From contig CP075528.1 in assembly GCA_025808875.1 (NCBI GenBank), positions 3,284,473 through 3,348,472 on the forward strand: a DNA stretch of 64,000 nucleotides, read 5' to 3'. The position numbers and the translations under genes are program-made. Positions 24,706-34,006 of this stretch are shown piece after piece (position 1 is the first letter of the stretch; each line of letters opens with the position of its first letter). Below the pieces are notes generated by a model. That model did no database searches and was not told the DNA's origin. It worked only from the letters and a program-made list of their open reading frames with translations. Source of the stretch: Enhydrobacter sp. Lineage in GTDB: Bacteria > Pseudomonadota > Alphaproteobacteria > Reyranellales > Reyranellaceae.

Positions 24706-25206
24706 ATGGTCGTCGTGATGGGCGTGTCGGGGTCGGGCAAGACCACGATCGCCTCATTGCTCGCGAAGGCATTGGGCTGTCCGTTCAAGGAGGGCGACGC
24801 GTTCCATCCGCCGGCCAACGTCGAGAAAATGAAGGGCGGTACGCCGCTCACCGACGAGGATCGCTGGCCGTGGCTCGAGCGCGTCGCCGCCGAGATCGCG
24901 GGCTGGCGGGCCAATGGCGGCTCGGGCGTCGTCACCTGCTCGGCGCTGAAGCGCGCCTATCGCCAGGTCCTGACCGGCGGCGCAGCCGACGTGACCCTGG
25001 TCTATCTCAAGGGCGACCGTGCCCTGATCGAGCAGCGTCTCGAGGCCCGGCGCGGGCACTTCATGCCGGCCACCCTGCTCGACAGCCAGTTCGCCATCCT
25101 GCAGGAACCGGGCGGGGACGAGCGGCCGATCATCGTCGATGTCGGCCCCGCCCCGTCTGCTATCGTGGCCGAGATCATCGGCGAGCTGAAGCGGAGGCAC
25201 CCATGA
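24706..25206 (+). CDS. gntK: gluconokinase
   Basis: The 166-residue protein has the P-loop GVSGSGKTT, FKEGDAFHPPANVEKM and TPLTDEDRWPWL, all typical of GntK, which phosphorylates gluconate to 6-phosphogluconate for the pentose phosphate or Entner-Doudoroff pathway. A GTG at 24700 would add two residues. Its stop overlaps the rpiB start (ATGA), so the two sugar-phosphate enzymes are cotranscribed. Confidence 0.93.
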   Translation: MVVVMGVSGSGKTTIASLLAKALGCPFKEGDAFHPPANVEKMKGGTPLTDEDRWPWLERVAAEIAGWRANGGSGVVTCSALKRAYRQVLTGGAADVTLVYLKGDRALIEQRLEARRGHFMPATLLDSQFAILQEPGGDERPIIVDVGPAPSAIVAEIIGELKRRHP

Positions 25207-25649
25207 AGATCGTCGTCGGCTCCGATCACGCGGGCTATGCGATGAAGCTCGAGCTGCTGCCGTTCCTGCGCGAGCTCGGGCACGAGGTGACGGATGTCGG
25301 CTCTTTCGACCCCAAGCCGGTCGACTTCCCCGACATCGCACGCAAGGTGGCGGCGGCCATCACCTCGGGCCAGGCCGAGCGCGGGCTGATGGTGTGCGGC
25401 ACGGGAGTCGGCGCCTCGATCGGCGCCAACAAGATGAAGGGCATCCGCGCCGCGGTCTGCCACGACGTCCATTCGGCGCACCAGTCGGTCGAGCACGACG
25501 ACGTCAACGTCATGTGCATCGGCGCGCAGATCGTCGGTCCCTGGCTCGCCCGCGACCTGATCGTCGCCTATCTCGACGCCAGGTTCTCGACCGCAGAAGA
25601 GTTCCGCCGCCGCGTCGCCAAGCTCGCCGACATGGATGCCGGACGCTAA
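25203..25649 (+). CDS. rpiB: ribose 5-phosphate isomerase B
   Basis: The 148-residue protein opens with KIVVGSDHAGYAMKLEL and has VCGTGVGASIGANKMKGIRAA and the HDVHSAHQSVEHDDVNV loop of the RpiB/LacAB family. It interconverts ribose 5-phosphate and ribulose 5-phosphate in the cytoplasm. Coupling with gntK places both at the entry of the non-oxidative pentose phosphate pathway. Its stop overlaps the stop of the convergent SDR gene by four bases. Confidence 0.95.
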   Translation: MKIVVGSDHAGYAMKLELLPFLRELGHEVTDVGSFDPKPVDFPDIARKVAAAITSGQAERGLMVCGTGVGASIGANKMKGIRAAVCHDVHSAHQSVEHDDVNVMCIGAQIVGPWLARDLIVAYLDARFSTAEEFRRRVAKLADMDAGR

Positions 25650-26491
25650 CCCTCGGCCACGCCGAACGCCTTGCGCATCGCCTGAACGCCCTGCTGGTGC
25701 GGGCCCCACAGCCGGCCGCCGACCACGCCGCCGTCGACCACCAGGTCGTGGCCGTTGATGAAGGTCGATTCGTCGGAGGCGAGGAACACGGCGGCGTTGG
25801 CGATGTCGTCGGTCAGGCCGGCGCGCGGAATGGGCTGCAGCGCCGCCATGCTTCCCTTCACGGCTTCGGCATAGGTGTCGGCCTTGTCGGGCGGCAGGCC
25901 GAGCGCCTTGGCGAAGATGCCGGTCGCGATGCCGCCCGGCGAGATCGCGTTGCAGCGCACGTTCTTCTCGCCGAGCTGCATGGCGGCGCACACCGTGAGA
26001 TGCACGACGGCCGCCTTGGCGGCGCCGTAGATCATCGAGGTCGAATAGCCGGCGCGGCGCGCGGCCACGCTGCCGTTGTTGATGATGCTGCCGGCGCCCT
26101 GCTTCATCATGATCGGTGCCGCATGCTTCATGCCGAGCATGACCGAACGAACCAGCGTCGCCATGGCGGCGTCGAAGCCCTCGACCGGCACGGTCTCGAT
26201 GCCGCCGACCGGCGCGGGCCCGCCGGCGTTGTTGAACAGGCAGTCGAGTCGGCCCCATTTGGCGAGGCAAGAATCGATCACGCCCTTCACCTCGGCCTCC
26301 TGCGTGGCATCCGCCTTGATGAACAGGCACTTGTCCTTGCCCAATGCCCGCTCGAGCGAGCGGCCGAGCTCCTCGCGCCGGCCGGTCGCCACAACCTTCG
26401 CGCCGTGCGCCGCGAAGATCTCGACGGTGCGCCGGCCGATGCCGCTGGTCGCGCCGGTGACGATGGTGACCTTGCCGTCGAGCCTGCCCAT
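25646..26491 (-). CDS. SDR family oxidoreductase
   Basis: The 281-residue protein has TGATSGIG (12-19), NNAG (87-90), Ser141, Tyr155 and Lys159 (SVAARRAGYS...YGAAK). The C-terminal extension VGGRLWGPHQQGVQAMRKAFG after the usual VDGG end is longer than in FabG-type members. Substrate unknown. A longer frame exists upstream to 26725, but ATG 26491 gives the standard N terminus MGRLDGKVTIVTG. Confidence 0.87.
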   Translation of the reverse strand: MGRLDGKVTIVTGATSGIGRRTVEIFAAHGAKVVATGRREELGRSLERALGKDKCLFIKADATQEAEVKGVIDSCLAKWGRLDCLFNNAGGPAPVGGIETVPVEGFDAAMATLVRSVMLGMKHAAPIMMKQGAGSIINNGSVAARRAGYSTSMIYGAAKAAVVHLTVCAAMQLGEKNVRCNAISPGGIATGIFAKALGLPPDKADTYAEAVKGSMAALQPIPRAGLTDDIANAAVFLASDESTFINGHDLVVDGGVVGGRLWGPHQQGVQAMRKAFGVAEG

Positions 26492-26548
26492 GCCTGTCTC
26501 CCCTTTGTCCGGGAGGGATGATACACCAACGCCAGCAAGGAGAAGTGC

Positions 26549-27424
26549 ATGACGGTGCTGGGCATCATGGGCGGCAGCGGCCTCTACGAGATCGCAGGCT
26601 TGAAGGACGCGAAATGGTGTCGGGTCGCATCGCCGTTCGGCGAGACATCGGACGAGTTCCTGTTCGGCGTGCTCGACGGACTCGACGTCGTCTTCGTGCC
26701 GCGCCACGGCCGCGGCCACCGCCATTCACCGACCTCGATCAACTACCGCGCCAACATCGACGCGCTGAAGCGCTCGGGTGTCACCGACATTCTCTCATTG
26801 TCGGCCTGCGGTTCGCTGCGCGAGGACCTGCCACCCGGCCATTTCGTCGTCGTCGACCAGTTCATCGACCGCACCTTCGCGCGCGACAAGAGCTTCTTCG
26901 GCGACGGCTTCGTCGCGCACGTGTCGATGGCCCATCCGACCTGCAGCCGGTTGGCGCGGGCCGTCCACGATTGCGCACGCAATGCCGGATATCCGGTCAA
27001 GTTCGGCGGCACCTATCTCGTGATGGAGGGTCCGCAATTCTCCAGCCTCGCCGAGTCCAATCTCTACCGCAGCTGGGGTTGCGACGTGATCGGCATGACC
27101 AACATGCCGGAAGCCAAGCTCGCCCGCGAGGCGGAGATTTGCTACGTCACCGTCGCCATGGTGACCGATTTCGATTGCTGGCATCCGGACCACGGCCACG
27201 TCCAGGTTACCGACATCGTGCGCGTCCTGCACGACAACGCCGAACGGGCCAAGTCGCTGGTCAAGATGGTGGCGCCGCTGCTCAGGAAGGCGCGGCCCTC
27301 GCCCTGCCCCTCGGGCTGCGACCATGCCCTGGAACATGCGCTCATCACCGCCCCCGACGCGCGCGCTCCGGCCATGGCGAAGAAGCTCGAGGCGGTCGCG
27401 GGCCGGGTGCTGAAGGCTAGATAG
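26549..27424 (+). CDS. mtnP: S-methyl-5'-thioadenosine phosphorylase
   Basis: The 291-residue protein matches MtnP: LGIMGGSGLYEIAGL, VPRHGRGHRHSPTSINYRAN (phosphate/ribose site), SACGSLRED and MEGPQFSSLAESNLYRSWG. It splits methylthioadenosine from polyamine synthesis into adenine and methylthioribose 1-phosphate. AAGGAG stands just before the start. Its stop overlaps, by eight bases, the end of a convergent MTA/SAH nucleosidase-like gene, another enzyme for the same substrate. Confidence 0.95.
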   Translation: MTVLGIMGGSGLYEIAGLKDAKWCRVASPFGETSDEFLFGVLDGLDVVFVPRHGRGHRHSPTSINYRANIDALKRSGVTDILSLSACGSLREDLPPGHFVVVDQFIDRTFARDKSFFGDGFVAHVSMAHPTCSRLARAVHDCARNAGYPVKFGGTYLVMEGPQFSSLAESNLYRSWGCDVIGMTNMPEAKLAREAEICYVTVAMVTDFDCWHPDHGHVQVTDIVRVLHDNAERAKSLVKMVAPLLRKARPSPCPSGCDHALEHALITAPDARAPAMAKKLEAVAGRVLKAR

Positions 27425-28178
27425 CCGGCGCGAGCCGGTGCGCGACCAGCGAGGCGTAGCGCGCGGCCACCGGCAGGAAGACCTTGAAGTCGAGATGGCT
27501 CGCGCTGCCCGCAAGGTCGCTGAGGCAGCGCACGTTGACCACGGGGATGTCGCCGCCCCAGCGATGAGCGACCTGCGCCACCGCCCCGCCTTCCATCTCG
27601 ACGGCCAGCGCGTCGAACTCGGCGTGCAGCCGCCGCCGCACTTCATCGGAGCTGATGAAGGTGTCGCCCGTGAGGATCGTGCCGAAATGGATGCCCGGCA
27701 CGCGTCCGCCGCGAACGATCGCGTCGGGAAGCGGTTCCAGCACCAGGCTCGCCAGCGCCATCCGCAGGCGCGCCACCACCGAATCCGACAGCGGATAGCC
27801 CGGAGTCCACTCCTCGCCCAGCGAACGGCGGCTGCCGGGCTGGACCGTACGCAGCCCATCTTCGTACTGCACCTTGTAGTCATGCTGGAGGTTTCCGGCG
27901 CCAACCACGATATCGCCGACGTCGAGCGCCGGATCGAGGCCGCCGGCCACGCCGCAGACCAGCAGGGCGCGGCAGGCGAAGCGGTCGAGCAGCAGCGACG
28001 TCGCCACGCCGGCATTGACCTTGCCGGCGCCCGATTCGACGAACACCGCCTCGCGACCCGCGATGACGCCCCGCCAGAAACCCAGTCCGCCGATCTCCTG
28101 CACCTTGCCGGGCCGGTCCGACAGGTGGACCAGTTCCTCGGGCAGGGCCGATATGACGCCCAGGAGCCTGTTCGACAT
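27417..28178 (-). CDS. MTA/SAH nucleosidase-family phosphorylase
   Basis: The 253-residue protein has the nucleosidase landmarks: VISALPEEL with the base-side glutamate, FVESGAGKVNAG, GVAGGLDPALDVGDIVV, TGDTFISS, VEMEGGAVAQ and VRCLSDLAG containing the catalytic Asp. It should cleave methylthioadenosine, S-adenosylhomocysteine or a related nucleoside. Length is slightly above E. coli MtnN (232). Adjacent, convergent MtnP acts on an overlapping substrate, so this one may prefer SAH or 5'-deoxyadenosine; that is inference. Confidence 0.85.
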   Translation of the reverse strand: MSNRLLGVISALPEELVHLSDRPGKVQEIGGLGFWRGVIAGREAVFVESGAGKVNAGVATSLLLDRFACRALLVCGVAGGLDPALDVGDIVVGAGNLQHDYKVQYEDGLRTVQPGSRRSLGEEWTPGYPLSDSVVARLRMALASLVLEPLPDAIVRGGRVPGIHFGTILTGDTFISSDEVRRRLHAEFDALAVEMEGGAVAQVAHRWGGDIPVVNVRCLSDLAGSASHLDFKVFLPVAARYASLVAHRLAPAI

Positions 28179-28208
28179 GGTCGAATGGGCTATAAGGTCG
28201 CCGCCCCG

Positions 28209-28999
<791 letters not shown>

Positions 29000-29003
<4 letters not shown>

Positions 29004-29965
29004 GCACGGCGCGGGAGATCGAGGAGGCCGCGCGCCTGATCCGTGCCGGCGAGCTCGTCGCCTTTCCGACCGAGACGGTCTACGGCCTCGGCGCCGACGC
29101 CACCAACGAACGCGCCGTCGCAAGGATCTTCGAGGCCAAGGGCCGGCCGAGCTTCAATCCGCTGATCATCCACGTGCTCGACGCCAAGGAGGCCGCTCGG
29201 CTGGTGCGCTGGAACGAGACGGCAGAGAAGCTCGCCGTGCGCTTCTGGCCCGGACCGCTGACGCTCGTCCTGCCGCGTGCCGCGTCCTGCCCGATCGCTC
29301 TGCTGACGACGGCCGGTCTCGACACCGTCGCGATCCGGGCTCCCGCCCACGCCCTGGCGCAGGCCCTGATCCAAGCCGCCGGCCGGCCGATCGCCGCGCC
29401 GTCGGCCAACCGCAGCGGCTCGGTCAGCCCGACGCGGCCGGAGCACGTCGCCGAATCGCTGGGCGACCGAGTCCGCATGATCCTCGACGGCGGGCCGTGC
29501 GAGGTCGGCGTGGAGTCGACCGTCCTCGACCTCACGACCGCATCGCCCACCCTGTTGCGGCCAGGCGGCGTCACGCGCGAGGCGATCGAGGCGGCAATCG
29601 GCCCGATCGAGGTCAGCGACGCGATTCCGGCCGGCAAGTCGCCGCGCAAGTCGCCGGGCCAGCTCGCGAGTCACTATGCGCCGTCCCGGCCCGTACGCCT
29701 GAACGCCGCCGGTGCCACCGCGCGGGAGGGACTGCTCGCCTTCGGGCCGAACGTGCCGGCGGGAGCGATGTTGACCTTGAATCTCAGTCCCGGCGCCGAT
29801 GTCGGCGAGGCCGCCGCCAACCTGTTCGCCATGCTGCGGGCCCTCGACCGGCCCGACATCGACCGCATTGCGGTCATGCCCGTTCCGGAAGCGGGGTTGG
29901 GCCTCGCGATCAACGACCGCCTGCGTCGGGCGGCGGCGGATGACGGGTCAGGCCGCCGACGTTAA
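29000..29965 (+). CDS. tsaC: L-threonylcarbamoyladenylate synthase (Sua5 long form)
   Basis: The 321-residue protein has the YrdC/TsaC domain (FPTETVYGLGADAT, KGRPSFNPLIIHV, WPGPLTLVL, PSANRSGSVSPT) and a C-terminal Sua5 domain (after about residue 205, beginning near PGQLASHYAPSRPV). It makes threonylcarbamoyl-AMP for t6A37 tRNA modification. The long Sua5 form is usual in many alphaproteobacteria. It overlaps cysQ by four bases. Confidence 0.93.
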
Positions 29966-29988
29966 GCTGGCGCAAACGCGAGGAAACA

Positions 29989-31458
29989 ATGCCCGACACC
30001 ATCGTCCAGCCGCCGATTCCGACCACACCGGTCACCGCCGAGACCCTGGAGAAGCTGCGCGCCATCGTCGGCGACAAGGGCCTGATCGAGGGTGAGCAGG
30101 ACAAGAAGCCGTTCGTGACCGACTGGCGCGGTGCGCGCTCGGGCAGCGCCGCGGTAGTCGTGAGGCCGGCGAGCGTCGAGGAGACGTCGAAGGTCGTCAG
30201 GCTCTGCCATGACAACGGCATCGCCATCGTACCGCAAGCCGGCAACACGGGCTTGATGGGCGGCGCCACGCCCTGGCCGAGCCACCGCGGCATCCTCCTG
30301 TCGGTCGGCCGCATGAACAAGGTGCTGGAGGTCGACCCGGTCGGCTACTCGATGACGGTCGAGGCGGGCTGCATCCTGCAGACGCTGCAGGAGACGGCGG
30401 CGGCGCACGACCGCTTCTTTCCGCTCAGCCTCGGGGCGCAGGGTTCGTGCCAAATTGGTGGCAACCTGTCGACCAACGCCGGTGGCGTGCAGGTCCTGCG
30501 TTATGGCAACGCGCGCAACCTGGTGATGGGACTGGAAGTCGTCCTGCCCAACGGCGACGTCTGGAACGGGCTGCGGTCGCTCAAGAAGGACAACACCGGC
30601 TACGACCTCAAGCACCTGTTCATGGGCGCGGAAGGCACGCTCGGCGTCATCACCAAGGCGGTGCTCAAGCTCTGGCCCGCCTCCAAGGACGGCGCGACCG
30701 CGTGGCTCGCGGTGCGCGATCCGCAGGCGGCCATCGAAATCCTGTCCGAAGCGCATTCGGCCTCCGAGGACAACGTCGAGTCATGCGAGCTGATGAGCCG
30801 CGAGGCGACCGAGATGGTGCTGCGCCACATCCCGGGTGTGCAGGATCCGCTGAAGGCGGACACGCCGTGGTACCTGCTGATGCAGTGGAACTCCTCGCGC
30901 GCCAAGGCCGACGGCGCGGAAGGAATGTCGGAGAAGATGGAACAGTTCCTCGCCGACCAGATGGAGGCCGGCCGCGTGCTCGACGCCGTGATTGCCCAGA
31001 ACGAGGCCCAGGCGCGCAACATGTGGCGCATCCGCGAGGGCGTCGCCGAGGCCGGCCGCGCCGAGGGACCGGGCCTCAGCTACGACATTTCCGTCTCGAT
31101 CTCCAAGGTTCCCGAGTTCATCGACCGCGGCATCAAGGCGGCGCTCGAGATCCTGCCCGGCCTCAGGCCGCATCCGCTCGGCCATATCGGCGACGGCAAC
31201 ATCCATTTCAGCTTCGGCGCCCCCAAGGGCATGGACCGGCAGACCCTGCAACAGTACGCGCCGGCCGTCACGCGCGCGGTCAACGATCTCATCACCTCCA
31301 TGGCGGGCTCGATCTCGGCCGAGCACGGCATCGGCATCGAGAAGATCGACGAGCTGGCGCACTACAGGAGCAAGGTCGAGCTCGACACGATGCGGGCACT
31401 CAAGCGCGCGCTCGATCCAAAGAACATCATGAACCCGGGCAAGATCCTTCGGCTGTGA
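29989..31458 (+). CDS. FAD-binding dehydrogenase, GlcD/D-2-hydroxyacid type, copy 1
   Basis: The 489-residue protein has a PCMH FAD domain (GNTGLMGG, residues 85-92; IGGNLSTNAGGVQVLRYGNAR) and a C-terminal FAD-oxidase_C domain with GHIGDGNIHFSF and AEHGIG, whose histidines bind metal and substrate carboxylate. The family oxidises D-lactate, glycolate or D-2-hydroxyglutarate; which one is open. The second copy follows immediately and overlaps by GTGA. The AGGAAAC stretch before ATG 29989 acts as a ribosome-binding site. Confidence 0.9.
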   Translation: MPDTIVQPPIPTTPVTAETLEKLRAIVGDKGLIEGEQDKKPFVTDWRGARSGSAAVVVRPASVEETSKVVRLCHDNGIAIVPQAGNTGLMGGATPWPSHRGILLSVGRMNKVLEVDPVGYSMTVEAGCILQTLQETAAAHDRFFPLSLGAQGSCQIGGNLSTNAGGVQVLRYGNARNLVMGLEVVLPNGDVWNGLRSLKKDNTGYDLKHLFMGAEGTLGVITKAVLKLWPASKDGATAWLAVRDPQAAIEILSEAHSASEDNVESCELMSREATEMVLRHIPGVQDPLKADTPWYLLMQWNSSRAKADGAEGMSEKMEQFLADQMEAGRVLDAVIAQNEAQARNMWRIREGVAEAGRAEGPGLSYDISVSISKVPEFIDRGIKAALEILPGLRPHPLGHIGDGNIHFSFGAPKGMDRQTLQQYAPAVTRAVNDLITSMAGSISAEHGIGIEKIDELAHYRSKVELDTMRALKRALDPKNIMNPGKILRL

Positions 31459-32885
31459 GCACGTTCGTCGACAAGCTGCGGTCGACCGTCGGCGACAAGG
31501 GGCTGATCACCGACGGGCAGGAAAAACACCCCTACCTCACCGACTGGCGCGAGAACTATCTCGGCACGGCCGAGGCAATCGTGCGGCCGGCGACGACCGA
31601 GGAAGTTGCCGCCGTGGTCGGGCTCTGTGCGGCCGAGAAGGTCCAGATCGTGCCGCAGGGCGGCAACACCGGCCTGGTCGGCGGCGGCATGCCGCACGAG
31701 ACGGGTCGCCAGATCGTGCTGTCGCTCACCCGCATGAACCGCATCCTCGAGGTCGACACGGTCGGCTATTCGATGACGGTCGAGGCGGGCGTCGTGCTCA
31801 AGGCCATCCAGGAAAAAGCAGCCGAGCACGACCGGCTGTTTCCGCTGTCGCTCGCCGCCGAAGGAAGCTGCACCATCGGCGGCAACCTCTCGACCAATGC
31901 CGGCGGCGTGCAGGTGCTGCACTACGGCAACGCGCGCCAGCTCGTGCTCGGCCTGGAGGTCGTGACACCCCGGGGCGAGATCTGGAACGGGCTGCGCGCG
32001 CTCAAGAAGGACAACACCGGCTACGACCTGCGCGATCTCTATCTCGGGGCGGAAGGCACGCTCGGCATCATCACCAGGGCGGTGCTCAGGCTCTGGCCCA
32101 AGCCCAGGGACGTGGCGACGTCGTGGATCGCCGTGCCTTCGCCCGAAGCCGCCGTCGAGCTGCTGAGCGCCGCCCATGCCGCGAGCGAGGACAACGTCAC
32201 CTCCTGCGAGCTGATGTCGCGCCAGGGAGTGGATTTCGTCCTGAAGCACATTCCCGGCGCAATCGATCCGCTCGCCGGGAAGCACGACTGGTACGTTCTT
32301 CTCGAATGGTCCTCGACCCGGCCGCGCCGCGATGGCGCCAACCAGTCGGACCTGTCCGAAAAGATGGAGGTCTATCTCGGCGATGCGATGGAGAGAGGCC
32401 TGGTGCTCGACGCCGCGCTCGCCCAGAACGAGGCGCAGGCCCGCGCTTTCTGGGCCCTGCGCGAGAACCACTCCGAGGCCCAGAAGCGCGAGGGACCGTC
32501 GATCAAACACGACATCTCGGTCGCCGTGAGCAGGATCCCGTCCTTCATGAAGGATGGCCTGGCGGCGATGATGAAGGCCCTGCCCGACTGCCGACCGGTG
32601 CCGTTCGGCCATGTCGGCGACGGCAACCTGCACTTCAATTGCCAGTCACCCCCCGGCTGGGACAAGAAGCGATTCTTCGCCCATGGCGACGCCATCAGTG
32701 GTGCGGTTTACGATCTGGTGGTGAGCTATGGCGGCTCGATCTCGGCCGAGCACGGCATCGGGCGGCTCAAGGTCGACGAGCTCGCCCACTACCGCAGCAA
32801 GGTCGAGCTCGACGTCATGCGCGCGATCAAGCGCGCGCTCGATCCCGACGGCCTGATGAATCCGGGGAAGATCGTCCGGATCTAG
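31455..32885 (+). CDS. FAD-binding dehydrogenase, GlcD/D-2-hydroxyacid type, copy 2
   Basis: The 476-residue paralogue of the preceding protein keeps the same blocks: VGDKGLI at the start, GNTGLVGGG, GGNLSTNAGGVQVLHYGNAR, GHVGDGNLHFN and AEHGIG. It lacks the roughly 13-residue N-terminal extension of copy 1. GTG 31455 overlaps the upstream stop. Long identical stretches show a tandem duplication. Substrate-facing positions differ (for example SCELMSRQGVDFVLKHIP versus SCELMSREATEMVLRHIP), so the two may serve different 2-hydroxyacids. It ends against the convergent ABC permease stop. Confidence 0.9.
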   Translation: MSTFVDKLRSTVGDKGLITDGQEKHPYLTDWRENYLGTAEAIVRPATTEEVAAVVGLCAAEKVQIVPQGGNTGLVGGGMPHETGRQIVLSLTRMNRILEVDTVGYSMTVEAGVVLKAIQEKAAEHDRLFPLSLAAEGSCTIGGNLSTNAGGVQVLHYGNARQLVLGLEVVTPRGEIWNGLRALKKDNTGYDLRDLYLGAEGTLGIITRAVLRLWPKPRDVATSWIAVPSPEAAVELLSAAHAASEDNVTSCELMSRQGVDFVLKHIPGAIDPLAGKHDWYVLLEWSSTRPRRDGANQSDLSEKMEVYLGDAMERGLVLDAALAQNEAQARAFWALRENHSEAQKREGPSIKHDISVAVSRIPSFMKDGLAAMMKALPDCRPVPFGHVGDGNLHFNCQSPPGWDKKRFFAHGDAISGAVYDLVVSYGGSISAEHGIGRLKVDELAHYRSKVELDVMRAIKRALDPDGLMNPGKIVRI

Positions 32886-34003
32886 GCGATTTCGCCGACG
32901 GCCTTGCGGAAGCGGGCGACCGCCAGGGCGAACAGCACGGCGCCGATCGCAGCGATGTAGATGAACTGCGGCCACACGGTCTCGAAACCGGCGCCGCGGA
33001 ACAGGATGGCCTGCGCCAGCATGATGAAGTGCGTGGTCGGCGCCGCCAGCATCACGTGCTGGATGAACTCCGGCATGCTCTCGCGCGGCGTCTGGCCGCC
33101 CGACAGCATCTCGAGCGGCACCAGCACGAGAACGATCAGCATGCCGAACTGCGGCATCGAGCGGGCGACGGTGCCGAGCAGAATCCCCATCGATGTTGTC
33201 GCAAAGAGGTGCATGGCGGCGCCGGCCAGGAACAAGGCGACCGAGCCGCCGATCGGCACCGCCAGCAGCACCTGCAGCACGAAAGCCAACGACAAGGCGC
33301 AGGCGACCAGCACCACCAGCGCCATCGCCCAGACCTTGCCCAGCATGATCTCGAGCGGCGTCACCGGCATCACCAGCAGATGGTCGATGGTGCCGTGCTC
33401 GCGTTCGCGGATCAGCGCCGCGCCGGTCAGGATGATCGACAGCATGGTCACGTTGTTGATCAGCTCGACCACGGCGCTGAACCACGAGACCGTCAGCGAC
33501 GGATTGAAGCGGGCGCGCAGGACGAGTTCGACGGGTGCCTGCGTGTTGCCCCTGTAGCGCCGCAGGAAGGAGTCAATCTCGCCGCTGACGATGCTCTGCA
33601 CGTAACCGCTGCCGGCGAAGGCCTGGCTCATGCGCGTGGCATCGACATTGAGCTGGATGGAGGGCCGGTCTCCATCGAGAAGGTGGCGCTGGAAGTCGGG
33701 CGGAATGTCGAGTGCGAAGGTGTCGAGGCCGGCATCCATCCGCCGATCCATCTCGTGCGGGGAGATGAGCGGCGGCTTCATGAAATACGGCGGCATGAAA
33801 GCGTCGACGATGCGCGTGGAGAGCGGCGAGCGGTCCTCGTCGACGATGGCAATCGGCGTCTGGTTGAGCTGCTCGGGCATCGAGGTCGAGGCGGTGTAGA
33901 TCGAGATGCTGAAGGCGAACACGATCAACCCCAGCATCATGGGATCGCGGCCGAGGCCACGCAGCTCCTTCAGGCCGAGACCGATGATGTTGGCGAGCCG
34001 CAT
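32882..34003 (-). CDS. ABC-2 type permease of HlyD-RbbA efflux operon (YhhJ-like)
   Basis: The 373-residue protein has an N-terminal helix (MLGLIVFAFSISIYTAS), a long extracytoplasmic domain, and five C-terminal helices with the ABC-2 pattern (EREHGTIDHLLVMPVTPLEIMLGKVWA). It matches YhhJ, the partner of RbbA and YhiI in E. coli. It begins three bases after the ATPase/permease fusion, so it completes the export pump. Substrate unknown. Confidence 0.9.
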   Translation of the reverse strand: MRLANIIGLGLKELRGLGRDPMMLGLIVFAFSISIYTASTSMPEQLNQTPIAIVDEDRSPLSTRIVDAFMPPYFMKPPLISPHEMDRRMDAGLDTFALDIPPDFQRHLLDGDRPSIQLNVDATRMSQAFAGSGYVQSIVSGEIDSFLRRYRGNTQAPVELVLRARFNPSLTVSWFSAVVELINNVTMLSIILTGAALIREREHGTIDHLLVMPVTPLEIMLGKVWAMALVVLVACALSLAFVLQVLLAVPIGGSVALFLAGAAMHLFATTSMGILLGTVARSMPQFGMLIVLVLVPLEMLSGGQTPRESMPEFIQHVMLAAPTTHFIMLAQAILFRGAGFETVWPQFIYIAAIGAVLFALAVARFRKAVGEIA

Positions 34004-34006
34004 GGT

